This document shows positions 54,196 to 62,650 of a DNA stretch of 64,000 nt, piece after piece. The position numbers and the translations under genes are program-made. The DNA is from Collinsella aerofaciens (GTDB lineage Bacteria; Actinomycetota; Coriobacteriia; Coriobacteriales; Coriobacteriaceae), in the NCBI GenBank assembly GCA_030826265.1, contig JAPJOH010000007.1, positions 1 to 64,000 on the forward strand, read 5' to 3'. How positions within the stretch are numbered: position 1 is the stretch's first letter; each line of letters starts with the position of its first letter. The notes beneath the pieces were generated by a model. It ran no database searches, had not been told where the DNA came from, and was given only the letters and a program-made list of their open reading frames with translations.

Positions 54196-56292
54196 TTACT
54201 TTTTGCGGGCAAGCTCACCGATGTTGGCGATGCCGGAGAAAACGACCTCGAAGCGGTTGAGCAGCTTAAGGCGATTATCGCGGAGCTGCTCGTCCTTGTC
54301 CATGACCATAACCTCATCGAAGAAACGGTCGATGGGCGCGCGCAGGGCGGCGAGGGCAGCAAATGCGGCCGGGTAGTCCTCGGCAGCAAGGGCGGCATCG
54401 ACGGCGGCCTGAGCAGCCTCGGAGGCGTCGGCGAGCGCGAGCTCGGCCTCGCCCATCAGGCTGCGGTTGTACTCCGCACCCAGCTCGGGCTTGGAGATGT
54501 GCGCGGCACGGGCATAGGCGGTAGCCAGGTTGTCGAAGGTCTCGGCATCGTTCTTGCGAGCCTCGTCGAGCGCAGCGCAGCGGGCGAAGAAGACGGACGG
54601 GGCGATGATGTGCACCGCGGAGACGGCGGCAACGGTATCGGCCGGGATCTTTTCGTCGCGGGCCATGCTCACCAGGCGGCCGTGGAAGAAGTCACGGACC
54701 TGCTGGGCGACCTCGGCGGCGTCGAACTCAATGCCCTGCTCGCTATAGAGCTCAAGCGCAAAATCGATGAGCGACGTGGGGTCGATCGGCAGGCGGTCGC
54801 GCAGGATGTTGATGATGCCGATAGCGGCACGACGCAGCGCGTAGGGGTCCGAAGAGCCGGTCGGGGGCTCGCCGATGGCAAAGATACCGGCGATGGTATC
54901 GAGCTTGTCGGCGCAGGCCACGATGCAGCCAGCGGTGCCCTCGGGCAGCTCGTCACCGGCAAAGCGGGGACGATAGTGATCGCGAATGGCGTGAGCGACC
55001 TCGTCGTTCTCCCCCATCGAGGTCGCGTAATAACCGCCCATCACGCCCTGCTGGCTCGTGAACTCGACAACGGCGTTGGATACCAGGTCGGCCTTGCACA
55101 GGTGCGCGGCGCGAGCAGCGTCAGCGGCAAGATGGGCGCCCAGATGGGCCTCGCGAGCGATGGCAAGCGCGAGCTGCTCGATGCGCTCGGACTTGGCGAG
55201 CACGCTACCGAGCTTCTCCTGGAAGGCGACCTTGGCCAGACGCTCACGGAACTCGTCGAGGGAGATCTTCAAGTCCTCCTCGTAGAAGAACTTAGCATCG
55301 TCCAGACGGGCGCGCACGACGCGCTCGTTGCCGTCGATCACGCGCTCGGCGTTCTCGGGCTTGCTGTTGGAAACGACCACGAACTCACGCGTGAGCTTGC
55401 CTTCGCCGTCATAGATCGGGAAGTAGCGCTGGTTGGTGAGCATGGACTCGCAGATGATCTCGTGCGGGACCTTAAGGAACTCCTCGTCGAAGGTACCGAC
55501 GAGCACCGTCGGCCACTCGCAGAGGTTGATGACCTCCTCAAAGACCTTCTTGGGCGTATCGACATGGCAGCCGGGACGGGCAGCCTCGACCTCGGCGATA
55601 CCGGCAAGGATGGCCTCACGACGACGCTCAGCAGAGAGCACGCCGGCGTCCTCGAGCACCTGCTCGTAGACGGCGGGGCTGGCAACCACATGGTCACCAG
55701 GGCCAAGTACGCGATGACCACGCGTGGTGTTGCCACTCGTCACGTCGGCAAACGACACGGGCACAACATCCTCGCCCAAAAGGCAGCAGATCCAGCGGAC
55801 CGGACGAACAAAGGTCGCATGCTCGTGACCCCAGCGCTGAGAGCGGTAGTTGGGCCACTGCAGGCCGGCGATGGTCTTCTCGCACAGGGCCGTCAGAATC
55901 GGCGTAGCCGGTGCGGAGGGAATGTTCTTCTCGGCAAAGACGTACTCACGGCCGTCGGTGTCCTCGCGACGGACCAAATCCTCGGCAGCCACACCGCACT
56001 TGCGGGCAAAGCCCTGGGCGGCCTTGGTAGCGTTACCGTCAGCGTCGAAGGCAATGTTGGCCGCGGGGCCACGCTTGACCTCGTGAACCTCATCGGTCGC
56101 AGTGGCGACGTCGGCAACGAGTGCAGCCAGGCGACGCGGGCTCGAGATCACGCGGACCTCGCCGTGGGCCAGACCGGCCTCGTCGAGACCCTTGGCGATC
56201 ATGGTGCCAAGCTGCTTGACGGCATTGTTCAGCGGTGCGGAGGGCATTTCCTCCGTACCGATCTCAAACAGGAAATCCTTAGCGTCTGCCAT
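54196..56292 (-). CDS. glyS: Glycyl-tRNA synthetase beta subunit
   Basis: Beta subunit of the bacterial alpha2beta2 glycyl-tRNA synthetase; it holds the HD, tRNA-binding and anticodon domains. The 698 residues start with FLFEIGTEEMPSAPL and contain FVRPVRWICCLLG and the C-terminal anticodon region. It starts three bases after the glyQ stop. Confidence 0.97.
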   Translation of the reverse strand: MADAKDFLFEIGTEEMPSAPLNNAVKQLGTMIAKGLDEAGLAHGEVRVISSPRRLAALVADVATATDEVHEVKRGPAANIAFDADGNATKAAQGFARKCGVAAEDLVRREDTDGREYVFAEKNIPSAPATPILTALCEKTIAGLQWPNYRSQRWGHEHATFVRPVRWICCLLGEDVVPVSFADVTSGNTTRGHRVLGPGDHVVASPAVYEQVLEDAGVLSAERRREAILAGIAEVEAARPGCHVDTPKKVFEEVINLCEWPTVLVGTFDEEFLKVPHEIICESMLTNQRYFPIYDGEGKLTREFVVVSNSKPENAERVIDGNERVVRARLDDAKFFYEEDLKISLDEFRERLAKVAFQEKLGSVLAKSERIEQLALAIAREAHLGAHLAADAARAAHLCKADLVSNAVVEFTSQQGVMGGYYATSMGENDEVAHAIRDHYRPRFAGDELPEGTAGCIVACADKLDTIAGIFAIGEPPTGSSDPYALRRAAIGIINILRDRLPIDPTSLIDFALELYSEQGIEFDAAEVAQQVRDFFHGRLVSMARDEKIPADTVAAVSAVHIIAPSVFFARCAALDEARKNDAETFDNLATAYARAAHISKPELGAEYNRSLMGEAELALADASEAAQAAVDAALAAEDYPAAFAALAALRAPIDRFFDEVMVMDKDEQLRDNRLKLLNRFEVVFSGIANIGELARKK

Positions 56293-56295
56293 GGC

Positions 56296-57207
56296 TTACG
56301 CCACCTCGCCTTCCTGATCGGCATTCTCGTTGACTCCGGCGACCTCGGCCATGTAGGCCTCGCAGCACGCCTTGGCGACGGCGCGGACGCGCAGGATGTA
56401 GTTGGCACGCTCGACCGCGGACAGGGCGCCGCGAGCATCGAGCAGGTTGAAAGCGTGGCTGCACTTCATGACGCAATCATATGCCGGCAGCGACAGCTTG
56501 CGCTCCAGGCAGGAATGGCACTCGGCCTCGTAGTCGTCAAACTTCTGACGCATCATCTCGACGTTGGCGACCTCAAAGTTATAGGCGCTGAACTCGCGCT
56601 CGTTCTCGAGGAACACGTCGCCATAGGTCATGGGCGTGCCGTCGGGCAGGTAGCTCCACACCAAGTCGTAGACGGAATTGACGCCCTGCGCATACATGGC
56701 GATGCGCTCCAGGCCATAGGTGATCTCGACAGGAACGGGGTCGACCTCGATGCCGCCCACCTGCTGGAAGTACGTAAACTGCGTGACCTCCATGCCATTG
56801 AGCCAGACCTCCCAGCCAAGGCCCCAGGCGCCAAGCGTCGGGCTCTCCCAGTCGTCCTCGACAAAGCGGACGTCATGGTCGTTGGGGTCCAGACCGATAG
56901 CGGCAAGAGACCCTAGGTAAAGCTCCTGTGCGTTGACCGGAGAGGGCTTGATGAGCACCTGGAACTGATAGTAGTGCTGCATGCGGTTGGGGTTCTCGCC
57001 GTAGCGGCCGTCGGCGGGACGGCGGCAGGGCTGCGCATAGCAGGTGCGCCACTCGGCGGGACCGAGCGAGCGCAGCGTGGTCGCGGTATGGAAGGTACCG
57101 GCACCGACCTCGGAGTCATAGGGCTGCATAATGACGCAGCCCTGCTCGCCCCAGTACTGCTGGAGGCGCAGGATGATGTCTTGGAAGGAAAGCGATGAAG
57201 CGTTCAT
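56296..57207 (-). CDS. glyQ: Glycyl-tRNA synthetase alpha subunit
   Basis: Catalytic class II subunit. The 303 residues start near LSFQDIILRLQQYWGEQGC and contain GAGTFHTAT, MQHYYQFQVLIKPSP, WEVWLNGMEVTQFTYFQQ and ITYGLERIAMY. No T-box leader is present in the 59-base gap upstream, so control by tRNA charging is not indicated. Confidence 0.98.
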   Translation of the reverse strand: MNASSLSFQDIILRLQQYWGEQGCVIMQPYDSEVGAGTFHTATTLRSLGPAEWRTCYAQPCRRPADGRYGENPNRMQHYYQFQVLIKPSPVNAQELYLGSLAAIGLDPNDHDVRFVEDDWESPTLGAWGLGWEVWLNGMEVTQFTYFQQVGGIEVDPVPVEITYGLERIAMYAQGVNSVYDLVWSYLPDGTPMTYGDVFLENEREFSAYNFEVANVEMMRQKFDDYEAECHSCLERKLSLPAYDCVMKCSHAFNLLDARGALSAVERANYILRVRAVAKACCEAYMAEVAGVNENADQEGEVA

Positions 57208-57266
57208 GCCTCTAATATCCCCTCGTCGAAACGATTACACGGTTAGGTACTGTACTATAGCGGTTT

Positions 57267-57830
57267 TTAGTCGATAGCGCCGATGCGGTTGAGCGGCCAG
57301 TAACGAACGAGTGCCACGGCGATCAAATCAGAGCGATCGACGGGACCAAAGTAGCGTGAGTCGGCAGAGTTTTCGCGGTTGTCGCCCATCACCCACACGC
57401 ACCCGTCGGGAACGGTGTAGGGATAGCTCACCTGAGCACCGGGCGCTTGGACCGAAAGTGGCCAGCTCATGCCCGTCGTATAGTCCTCGTCGAGCGCTTG
57501 GCCGTCAACGACCACCTTGCCATCCTGCAGGTCGACGGTCTGCCCGGCCGTGGCAATAACACGCTTGACAAGAACATCATGCTCGGAGGTGCCATCGGGG
57601 TTGTGAAACACCACGATATCGCCCTGCTTGACGGGCTGACCGAGCTCGAGGCTCACCTTTTGTGCCAGGATCTGGTCGCCAATCTCGATCGTGGACTCCA
57701 TGGAGCCGGTGGGCACCACAAAGGGCTCGACCACAAACGAGCGAATCAAGAAGGTGGCGACCAGTGCGATCGCGATGACCGCAATCCACTCAAAAGCGCC
57801 CCTCAACGCGGAATGTTGCGTAGGAACCAT
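57267..57830 (-). CDS. lepB: Signal peptidase I
   Basis: LepB removes signal peptides at the outer face of the membrane. The 187 residues have one N-terminal membrane helix (about 14-32), the catalytic Ser in VVPTGSMESTI, the Lys in VLVKRVIATAGQ, and MGDNRENSADSRYFGPV. ATG at 57830 has AGGAG five bases upstream within the trmD end; GTG at 57836 is less likely. Confidence 0.95.
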   Translation of the reverse strand: MVPTQHSALRGAFEWIAVIAIALVATFLIRSFVVEPFVVPTGSMESTIEIGDQILAQKVSLELGQPVKQGDIVVFHNPDGTSEHDVLVKRVIATAGQTVDLQDGKVVVDGQALDEDYTTGMSWPLSVQAPGAQVSYPYTVPDGCVWVMGDNRENSADSRYFGPVDRSDLIAVALVRYWPLNRIGAID

Positions 57831-57832
57831 AC

Positions 57833-58591
57833 TCACTCCTCGCTCTGCGAATACGAAGCGTCAAGAATCTCCTGCGCGTAAGCGCGCTCCTCGGGCGTGA
57901 GCCGCGCCGTCTCGATCAGATCGGGACGCCAGCGGCAGGTGCGCTCGATGGCGTTCTTGCGACGCCAGGCATCGACCTTGGCGTGATCGCCACTCACGAG
58001 CACCGGCGGCACGCCCTCGCCGTTGAACTCGGCGGGACGGGTGTACTGCGCGTACTCGAGCAGGCCTCCGTCCTCGGCGGTCGAGAACGACTCGTCCACA
58101 TTGCTCATCTCGTCGCCCAGGGCACCGGGAATCAGGCGTACGACGGCATCGGCAACGACCATAGCGGGAAGTTCGCCGCCCGTAAGCACGTAGTCGCCGA
58201 TCGACAGACGCTCATCGGCATACGCATACGCGCGCTCGTCGACGCCCTCGTAGCGACTGCACACAAACAGCAGACGCTCACTTTTGAGCAGGCGCTCGGC
58301 CACATGCTGTGTAAAGGGCTCGCCACAGGGGGTGAAGAACACTACGGTGGGCTTGGGACCCTCGGAGCTGATGGCCTCGATGGCCTCGGCAATAGGCTCG
58401 ACCTTCATGAGCATGCCCTGCCCGCCGCCGTACGGCTCGTCATCGACGGTACGATGGCGGTCGTGCGTCCAGTCGCGCAGGTTATACGCCTTAAAATCAA
58501 AAAGGCCGGCCTTGCGGGCGCGGCCCAAGATCGATGTGGACATGACGGGCTCAAACATCTCGGGAAAGGCCGAAAGGGTCTCGATCAGCAT
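57833..58591 (-). CDS. trmD: tRNA (guanine-N1)-methyltransferase TrmD
   Basis: TrmD makes m1G37, which prevents frameshifting. The 252 residues show the SPOUT knot CSRYEGVDERA...LSIGDYVLTGGE and YGGGQGMLMK. Middle of rpsP-khpA-rimM-trmD-lepB; in many bacteria rplS follows here, but it is separate in this genome. Confidence 0.97.
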   Translation of the reverse strand: MLIETLSAFPEMFEPVMSTSILGRARKAGLFDFKAYNLRDWTHDRHRTVDDEPYGGGQGMLMKVEPIAEAIEAISSEGPKPTVVFFTPCGEPFTQHVAERLLKSERLLFVCSRYEGVDERAYAYADERLSIGDYVLTGGELPAMVVADAVVRLIPGALGDEMSNVDESFSTAEDGGLLEYAQYTRPAEFNGEGVPPVLVSGDHAKVDAWRRKNAIERTCRWRPDLIETARLTPEERAYAQEILDASYSQSEE

Positions 58592-58601
58592 GTTGTCCTC
58601 C

Positions 58602-59123
58602 CTACTTGTCCATATCGATCAGGCCGTCCATAACGTGGACGGAAATTGTTCCTGTGTCGGGAAGATCGAGCACGACCTGCTCGATCACGGGAATCAGTAC
58701 CTCGCCGTACCGATCGCCCTCAACAACCCAAACATCGTTAGCGGGCGTCGACATGATCTCGACGATCGTGCCGAGCGAACCGAAGCGCTCGTCGACCACC
58801 TCGCGACCCATCAGGTCGGTATAGGCAGCGTCGAGCGAATCGAGCTCAAAGTCGTCACGATTTGCCAGCACGTAGCATCCCGTGATGCCCTCGGCGGCCG
58901 TCAAGTCGTCAATGCCCTCAAACGAGACCAGATCGCCATCGCCCGTATCGGTGACGGACACGACCGTGCAAAAGCGGTCGCGCTTGAGCGCCGGCGGCGT
59001 CAGGGCGACGCGCATACCCGGCTCTAATACAGAAGGAAGCCCCCGCAGCGGCTGCGCGAGGACCTCCCCCTTCCTTCCGTGCGGCTTGACCACACGGGCG
59101 ATGTTTTTGTACTGGGACCTCAA
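58602..59123 (-). CDS. rimM: Ribosome maturation factor RimM
   Basis: RimM helps assemble the 30S head through S19. The 173 residues have the N-terminal barrel starting ARVVKPHGRKGEVLAQPL and the C-terminal PRC barrel (VWVVEGDRYGEVLIPVIE). The start is TTG at 59123, four bases after the khpA stop; no ATG is near. Confidence 0.93.
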   Translation of the reverse strand: MRSQYKNIARVVKPHGRKGEVLAQPLRGLPSVLEPGMRVALTPPALKRDRFCTVVSVTDTGDGDLVSFEGIDDLTAAEGITGCYVLANRDDFELDSLDAAYTDLMGREVVDERFGSLGTIVEIMSTPANDVWVVEGDRYGEVLIPVIEQVVLDLPDTGTISVHVMDGLIDMDK

Positions 59124-59127
59124 GGTC

Positions 59128-59412
59128 CTAGCCCAGAACCTCTACCTCGACAGCAGTGTCGAGGCGAGCGGCCAGTGCACGGGCGAGCGTGCGAATGGCC
59201 TTGATGGTACGGCCACGACGGCCGATGACCTTAGCGACATCATCCTCGGCGACCGAAACCTCAATCGTAGAGGCGTCGTCACCATCGATGACCTCAAGGC
59301 TCACGGAATCCGGGTCGTCGACGATCTGAACAACGAGATATTCGACGAGATCGGCGATGCGATCTGAGAGCATTGCCTCACCCTCGAGCTGTGCAGCGTC
59401 AACCTCAGGCAC
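59128..59412 (-). CDS. khpA: KH domain RNA-binding protein KhpA
   Basis: KhpA is a small RNA-binding protein acting with KhpB/EloR in cell elongation and RNA control. The 94 residues contain LVEYLVVQIVDDPDSVSLEV and the KH loop VIGRRGRTIKAIRTL. GTG at 59412, with GAGGAG six bases upstream at the rpsP end, is chosen; ATG at 59373 would give the more usual short form. Confidence 0.93.
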   Translation of the reverse strand: MPEVDAAQLEGEAMLSDRIADLVEYLVVQIVDDPDSVSLEVIDGDDASTIEVSVAEDDVAKVIGRRGRTIKAIRTLARALAARLDTAVEVEVLG

Positions 59413-59415
59413 GAT

Positions 59416-59757
59416 TTACTCCTCGGCACCCTCAGCGGCCTCAGCGGCAGCCTTAGCGGCCTCGGCCTCTTTGGCGAGCTGCTTCTTGGACTTCTTGACG
59501 ACGGTCTCGGTCTTCTCGCCCTCGTTGGCGGCCTTGACCAGAGCGGCGACGGCGTCGGTGAGCTGAGCGCCCTTTGACTGCCAGTCGGCGATCTTCTCGA
59601 GGTCGAGGTTGATGGTCTTGGGGGCGGTCATCGGGTTGTAGCGGCCAACCTCCTCGATGATACGACCGTCACGCGGGGCGCGGGAATCGGCGACGACGAC
59701 ACGGTAGTACGGACGCTTCTTAGCGCCGTGACGAGCAAGGCGAATCTTGACTGCCAA
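59416..59757 (-). CDS. rpsP: 30S ribosomal protein S16
   Basis: The 113 residues start (after the initiator) AVKIRLARHGAKKRPYYRVV, with the family core up to about residue 80, then a 30-residue tail rich in A, E and K. The start is TTG at 59755-59757, six bases after GGAGGAG. First gene of the rpsP-khpA-rimM-trmD-lepB run, divergent from dinB. Confidence 0.97.
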   Translation of the reverse strand: MAVKIRLARHGAKKRPYYRVVVADSRAPRDGRIIEEVGRYNPMTAPKTINLDLEKIADWQSKGAQLTDAVAALVKAANEGEKTETVVKKSKKQLAKEAEAAKAAAEAAEGAEE

Positions 59758-59813
59758 AGGAAACTCCTCCAACCAAGCAGCTTTAGGCTGCAACTACAAA
59801 CAAACAGTTGAAC

Positions 59814-59842
59814 ATAATACGCCATCGACGCGGGCAGGTGAA
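59814..59842 (-). promoter_or_regulatory. Promoter of the rpsP operon
   Basis: Minus-strand TTCACC (59837-59842) and TATTAT (59814-59819) are 17 bases apart, giving a leader of about 50 bases. A second possible pair TTGCAA/TAAGAT with a 16-base spacer lies further upstream. Confidence 0.6.
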
Positions 59843-59946
59843 GTCCGTGAGACCAACTTCTTCGGTGTAGTCGAGGGCAAATCCATATCTTAGACAAGAA
59901 TTCGGGATTTGCAAGCACATACACGCACCCCACATGAGCTGCGCGG

Positions 59947-59952
59947 TATACT
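59947..59952 (+). promoter_or_regulatory. -10 box of dinB, likely leaderless
   Basis: TATACT ends six bases before the dinB ATG, and no ribosome binding site is present. Transcription would begin at the start codon. The -35 region (CGCACC) is poor. No recognisable LexA box was found in the divergent rpsP-dinB region. Confidence 0.45.
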
Positions 59953-59958
59953 CATGAC

Positions 59959-61212
59959 ATGGAAAGACGCGAACATACATACGGTTATGAGGATGCCATG
60001 GGCGTCACGCCGCCTCCCTGGACGGGTCCGGCGGTGGGCCTGATGGACCTTGATGCGTTTTTTGCGAGCGTGGAAATGCTCGATCATCCCGAATGGCGCG
60101 GAAAGCCGCTCATCGTGGGCGGAGACGCCGATTCGCGTGGCGTCGTGTCCACGTGTTCGTATGAGGCGCGTCGCTTTGGCGTGCACTCTGCCATGGCCTC
60201 GGCCGAGGCGCGGCGCCTGTGCCCGCAAGCCATTTGGACGCACGGGCACTTTGATCGCTACCACGAGGTGAGCGCGCAGGTCATGGCGATTCTCGCCGAC
60301 GAGACCCCGCGCGTCGAGCGCGTATCCATCGACGAAGCCTTTATCGATATCACACCGGGTCGCTTTGCGCCCGAAGACCCGCTGCTGGTTGCGCAGCGCA
60401 TCAGCGATCGCGTGGCAGCGCTGGGGGTGACCTGCTCCATTGGCGTGGGCTGCAACAAGACGGTCGCAAAAATCGCAAGCGAGCGGGACAAGCCGTTTGG
60501 GCTGACCATCGTGCGCCCTGGAACCGAGCAGCGCTTTTTGGCCGCGCTGCCGGTATCTGCTATGAGCGGCATCGGACGCTCGGCCGAGGAACGGCTGCGC
60601 CGCATGCGCATCTACACGCTTGGCGAGCTGTCACGCGCACCGGAATCCACCTTGGCCTCTATTTTTGGCGTCAACGGCGAACGCATGCGCCAACGTGCGC
60701 TGGGGCTCGAAATCTCCGAAGTCACAAGTCTCGATGAAGAGCGCGAGGTCAAGTCGGTCAGCAATGAACGCACCTTTGCGAAAGATTTGACTGAGCGCGG
60801 GGACATCGAAGCGGCGATTGCGCTGTTGGGAGAGTCAGTGGGACGCCGTCTGCGCCGTCAGGGGCTGACGGGTGCCACGGTAACGCTCAAGCTTAAGTAT
60901 TCGTATGGCAGCGGGCGTACGGCACAGCGCCGGCTGACGCATCCGACCGACGATGAGAACATCTTTGTAGCGGTGGCGCTCGAGCTGCTCGACAACATCT
61001 GGCAGGAAGGCATGCATGTGCGCCTGGCGGGCATCGGCATGAGCGACTTCGACCATCAGGGCGGCATCCAGACCGACCTGTTCTGCGAAGTCGACGACCG
61101 CGGAGCCCAATCCAGCGACCGTCGCGACCTCTCGGTCGCCATCGACGCCGTCCGAGACAAATTCGGCGACACCGCCCTATCCTTCGGCCGCCAATCCCGC
61201 TTCAACGATTAA
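59959..61212 (+). CDS. dinB: DNA polymerase IV (DinB)
   Basis: This Y-family polymerase performs translesion synthesis. The 417 residues contain GLMDLDAFFASVEM (first metal Asp), VSIDEAFIDIT (second), GCNKTVAKIASERDKPFG, a helix-hairpin-helix thumb (SAMSGIGRSAEERLRRM) and the little finger domain. The C-terminus shows no obvious beta-clamp motif. It is isolated and divergent from rpsP. Confidence 0.96.
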   Translation: MERREHTYGYEDAMGVTPPPWTGPAVGLMDLDAFFASVEMLDHPEWRGKPLIVGGDADSRGVVSTCSYEARRFGVHSAMASAEARRLCPQAIWTHGHFDRYHEVSAQVMAILADETPRVERVSIDEAFIDITPGRFAPEDPLLVAQRISDRVAALGVTCSIGVGCNKTVAKIASERDKPFGLTIVRPGTEQRFLAALPVSAMSGIGRSAEERLRRMRIYTLGELSRAPESTLASIFGVNGERMRQRALGLEISEVTSLDEEREVKSVSNERTFAKDLTERGDIEAAIALLGESVGRRLRRQGLTGATVTLKLKYSYGSGRTAQRRLTHPTDDENIFVAVALELLDNIWQEGMHVRLAGIGMSDFDHQGGIQTDLFCEVDDRGAQSSDRRDLSVAIDAVRDKFGDTALSFGRQSRFND

Positions 61213-61247
61213 CCGCCTTTGGACAAAAAGAAAGCCGGGCAGCTGCG

Positions 61248-62169
61248 AATGATTATTCTAGGACGGGGATTTTTTAATCATTTGGAGCGTCATTTCGCCC
61301 TTTGAATGATATTGGTCCCAATTCCCGTCAGACGCGAAATCTGGTCAATCGTAAACCCCCGATGCCTCAACACTGCCAGAAGACGATTTCGCTCTGATTT
61401 CGGCAAAGTTTTAAGCTGATAAGGCTCATGCGGAGCCAAAAGAGCCCGGGCAACTTCCAGCGCATCCATATCGGAGATATGCTTACCTTCGGGCATAAAA
61501 TAGGGATTAGGCTTGCCGTCGGTACTCGAAAGATAAAACGCTTCCGTACCCCCAAACAGATTGAGAATACCTTCACAATCACAAATTTCGGGATGAGAGA
61601 AATACTCATGGAAGCTGCTCCAGCGATACAGAGGAGCAGAAGAAATACCTGCTTTTGCAGGATTGTCGTGTATGTATCGGACGCAACGGAGCAGCTGTTT
61701 GTCGTCAGAAATGATCACACTCTTGAATCGTTCCTGGAACACCGGTCCGCGGCGGCCGGTTTTTTGATTGAAGTGTTTCGCATATGCCGTATCAATCGCA
61801 TGCATAGCAACGCTCATCTGATTATCGAGATCATCAAATAGCAGGTGAACATGATTGTCCATGAGGCACCAGGCAAGAAGACGAATATGAGCGGACGTAA
61901 ATCGTCTGTTCAATAGATTGAGAAAATAAAGGCGATCGTCATCGTCTTCGAAGATCAGCTGGCCAGCACAGCCCTTGAGCATGACGTGATAATGGCCGAG
62001 TTCGGACAACGCACGGGCAACACGAGTCATCGAAACTCTCCCTTCCAAGGATGCAGTAGTCACAGCATACAAAAGGAAAGGAAGAAAAAGGCCGAACCGC
62101 CCAACAAAGGTGAGCGGTTCGGCAAACGGTAGCAATGATTATTTTATCCCCGTCCCAGAAAAATCATTT
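61248..62169. mobile_element. RAYT/REP unit 2 with about 35-bp inverted ends
   Basis: The left end 61248-61282 and right end near 62135-62169 are imperfect inverted repeats sharing CT(A/G)GGACGGGGAT flanked by AATGATT and AATCATT. Each end is itself close to a palindrome. One Y1 transposase gene lies between. The right end touches the stop codon of rsfS. The same core forms the orphan palindrome at 53194-53279. Confidence 0.8.
61290..62030 (-). CDS. REP-associated tyrosine transposase (RAYT), second copy
   Basis: The 246 residues share the plan of the first RAYT: the HUH pair in MDNHVHLLF, the Tyr-bearing helix AYAKHFNQKTGRRGPVFQERF, RYIHDNPAKAGI and a C-terminal helix-turn-helix (FTIDQISRLTGIGTNIIQRA). 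The two proteins are related but clearly diverged, and their flanking repeats differ, so each probably recognises its own repeat family. ATG at 62030 has AAGGGAG seven bases upstream. The frame is intact. Confidence 0.9.
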   Translation of the reverse strand: MTRVARALSELGHYHVMLKGCAGQLIFEDDDDRLYFLNLLNRRFTSAHIRLLAWCLMDNHVHLLFDDLDNQMSVAMHAIDTAYAKHFNQKTGRRGPVFQERFKSVIISDDKQLLRCVRYIHDNPAKAGISSAPLYRWSSFHEYFSHPEICDCEGILNLFGGTEAFYLSSTDGKPNPYFMPEGKHISDMDALEVARALLAPHEPYQLKTLPKSERNRLLAVLRHRGFTIDQISRLTGIGTNIIQRAK

Positions 62170-62623
62170 AGAGGAGGTTGAGGGGGAGCTGGGGGGCGTC
62201 GCCCCAGAGCTTTTCTAGGCGGTAGAAGTCGCGGGCTTCGGGAGTGAAAACGTGGACGACAACCGAACCGTAGTCCATGAGCATCCAGGTCTTCTGCTCG
62301 CGGCCCTCGATGGAGAACGGATGCTCGCCGCAAGCCTCGGCAACCTTCTCCTCGATCTCGTCGACGATAGAATCGACCTGGCGGTTGTTGGTACCGGTGG
62401 CAAGCACAAAGTAGTCGCATACGTCGGAAAGCTCGGTCAGGTCGAGCACCTGAACGTCCTCGCCCTTCTTGTCGTAGGCCGCCTGCGCGGCGGCGCGGGC
62501 GACATCCTCGGCGGCGACACCGCTCGCGGACAGCGAGGCGGCAGTGCGGTCGGACGTGGCGGCGAAGCTCTTGTGCTCCACACGTTCAAGAATCTGCTCG
62601 TCGGTCATGGTCTCGTCGGCCAT
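62168..62623 (-). CDS. rsfS: Ribosomal silencing factor RsfS
   Basis: RsfS binds L14 and blocks subunit joining in starvation. The 151 residues include about 45 variable N-terminal residues and the DUF143 core (VLDLTELSDVCDYFVLATG, WMLMDYGSVVVHVFTPEARDFYRLEKLW). The last codons adjoin the RAYT unit 2 end. Follows yqeK, as in Bacillus. Confidence 0.95.
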   Translation of the reverse strand: MADETMTDEQILERVEHKSFAATSDRTAASLSASGVAAEDVARAAAQAAYDKKGEDVQVLDLTELSDVCDYFVLATGTNNRQVDSIVDEIEEKVAEACGEHPFSIEGREQKTWMLMDYGSVVVHVFTPEARDFYRLEKLWGDAPQLPLNLL

Positions 62624-62650
62624 GGAATACCTCTTTCTAGACAGCCCGAG

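Noticed and set aside
57208..57266. T-box leader upstream of glyQ-glyS
   Set aside because: The gap is only 59 bases and shows neither a T-box sequence nor a terminator/antiterminator pair.
59880..59958. LexA box controlling dinB
   Set aside because: No CGAAC-n4-GTTCG-like palindrome was found in the divergent region.
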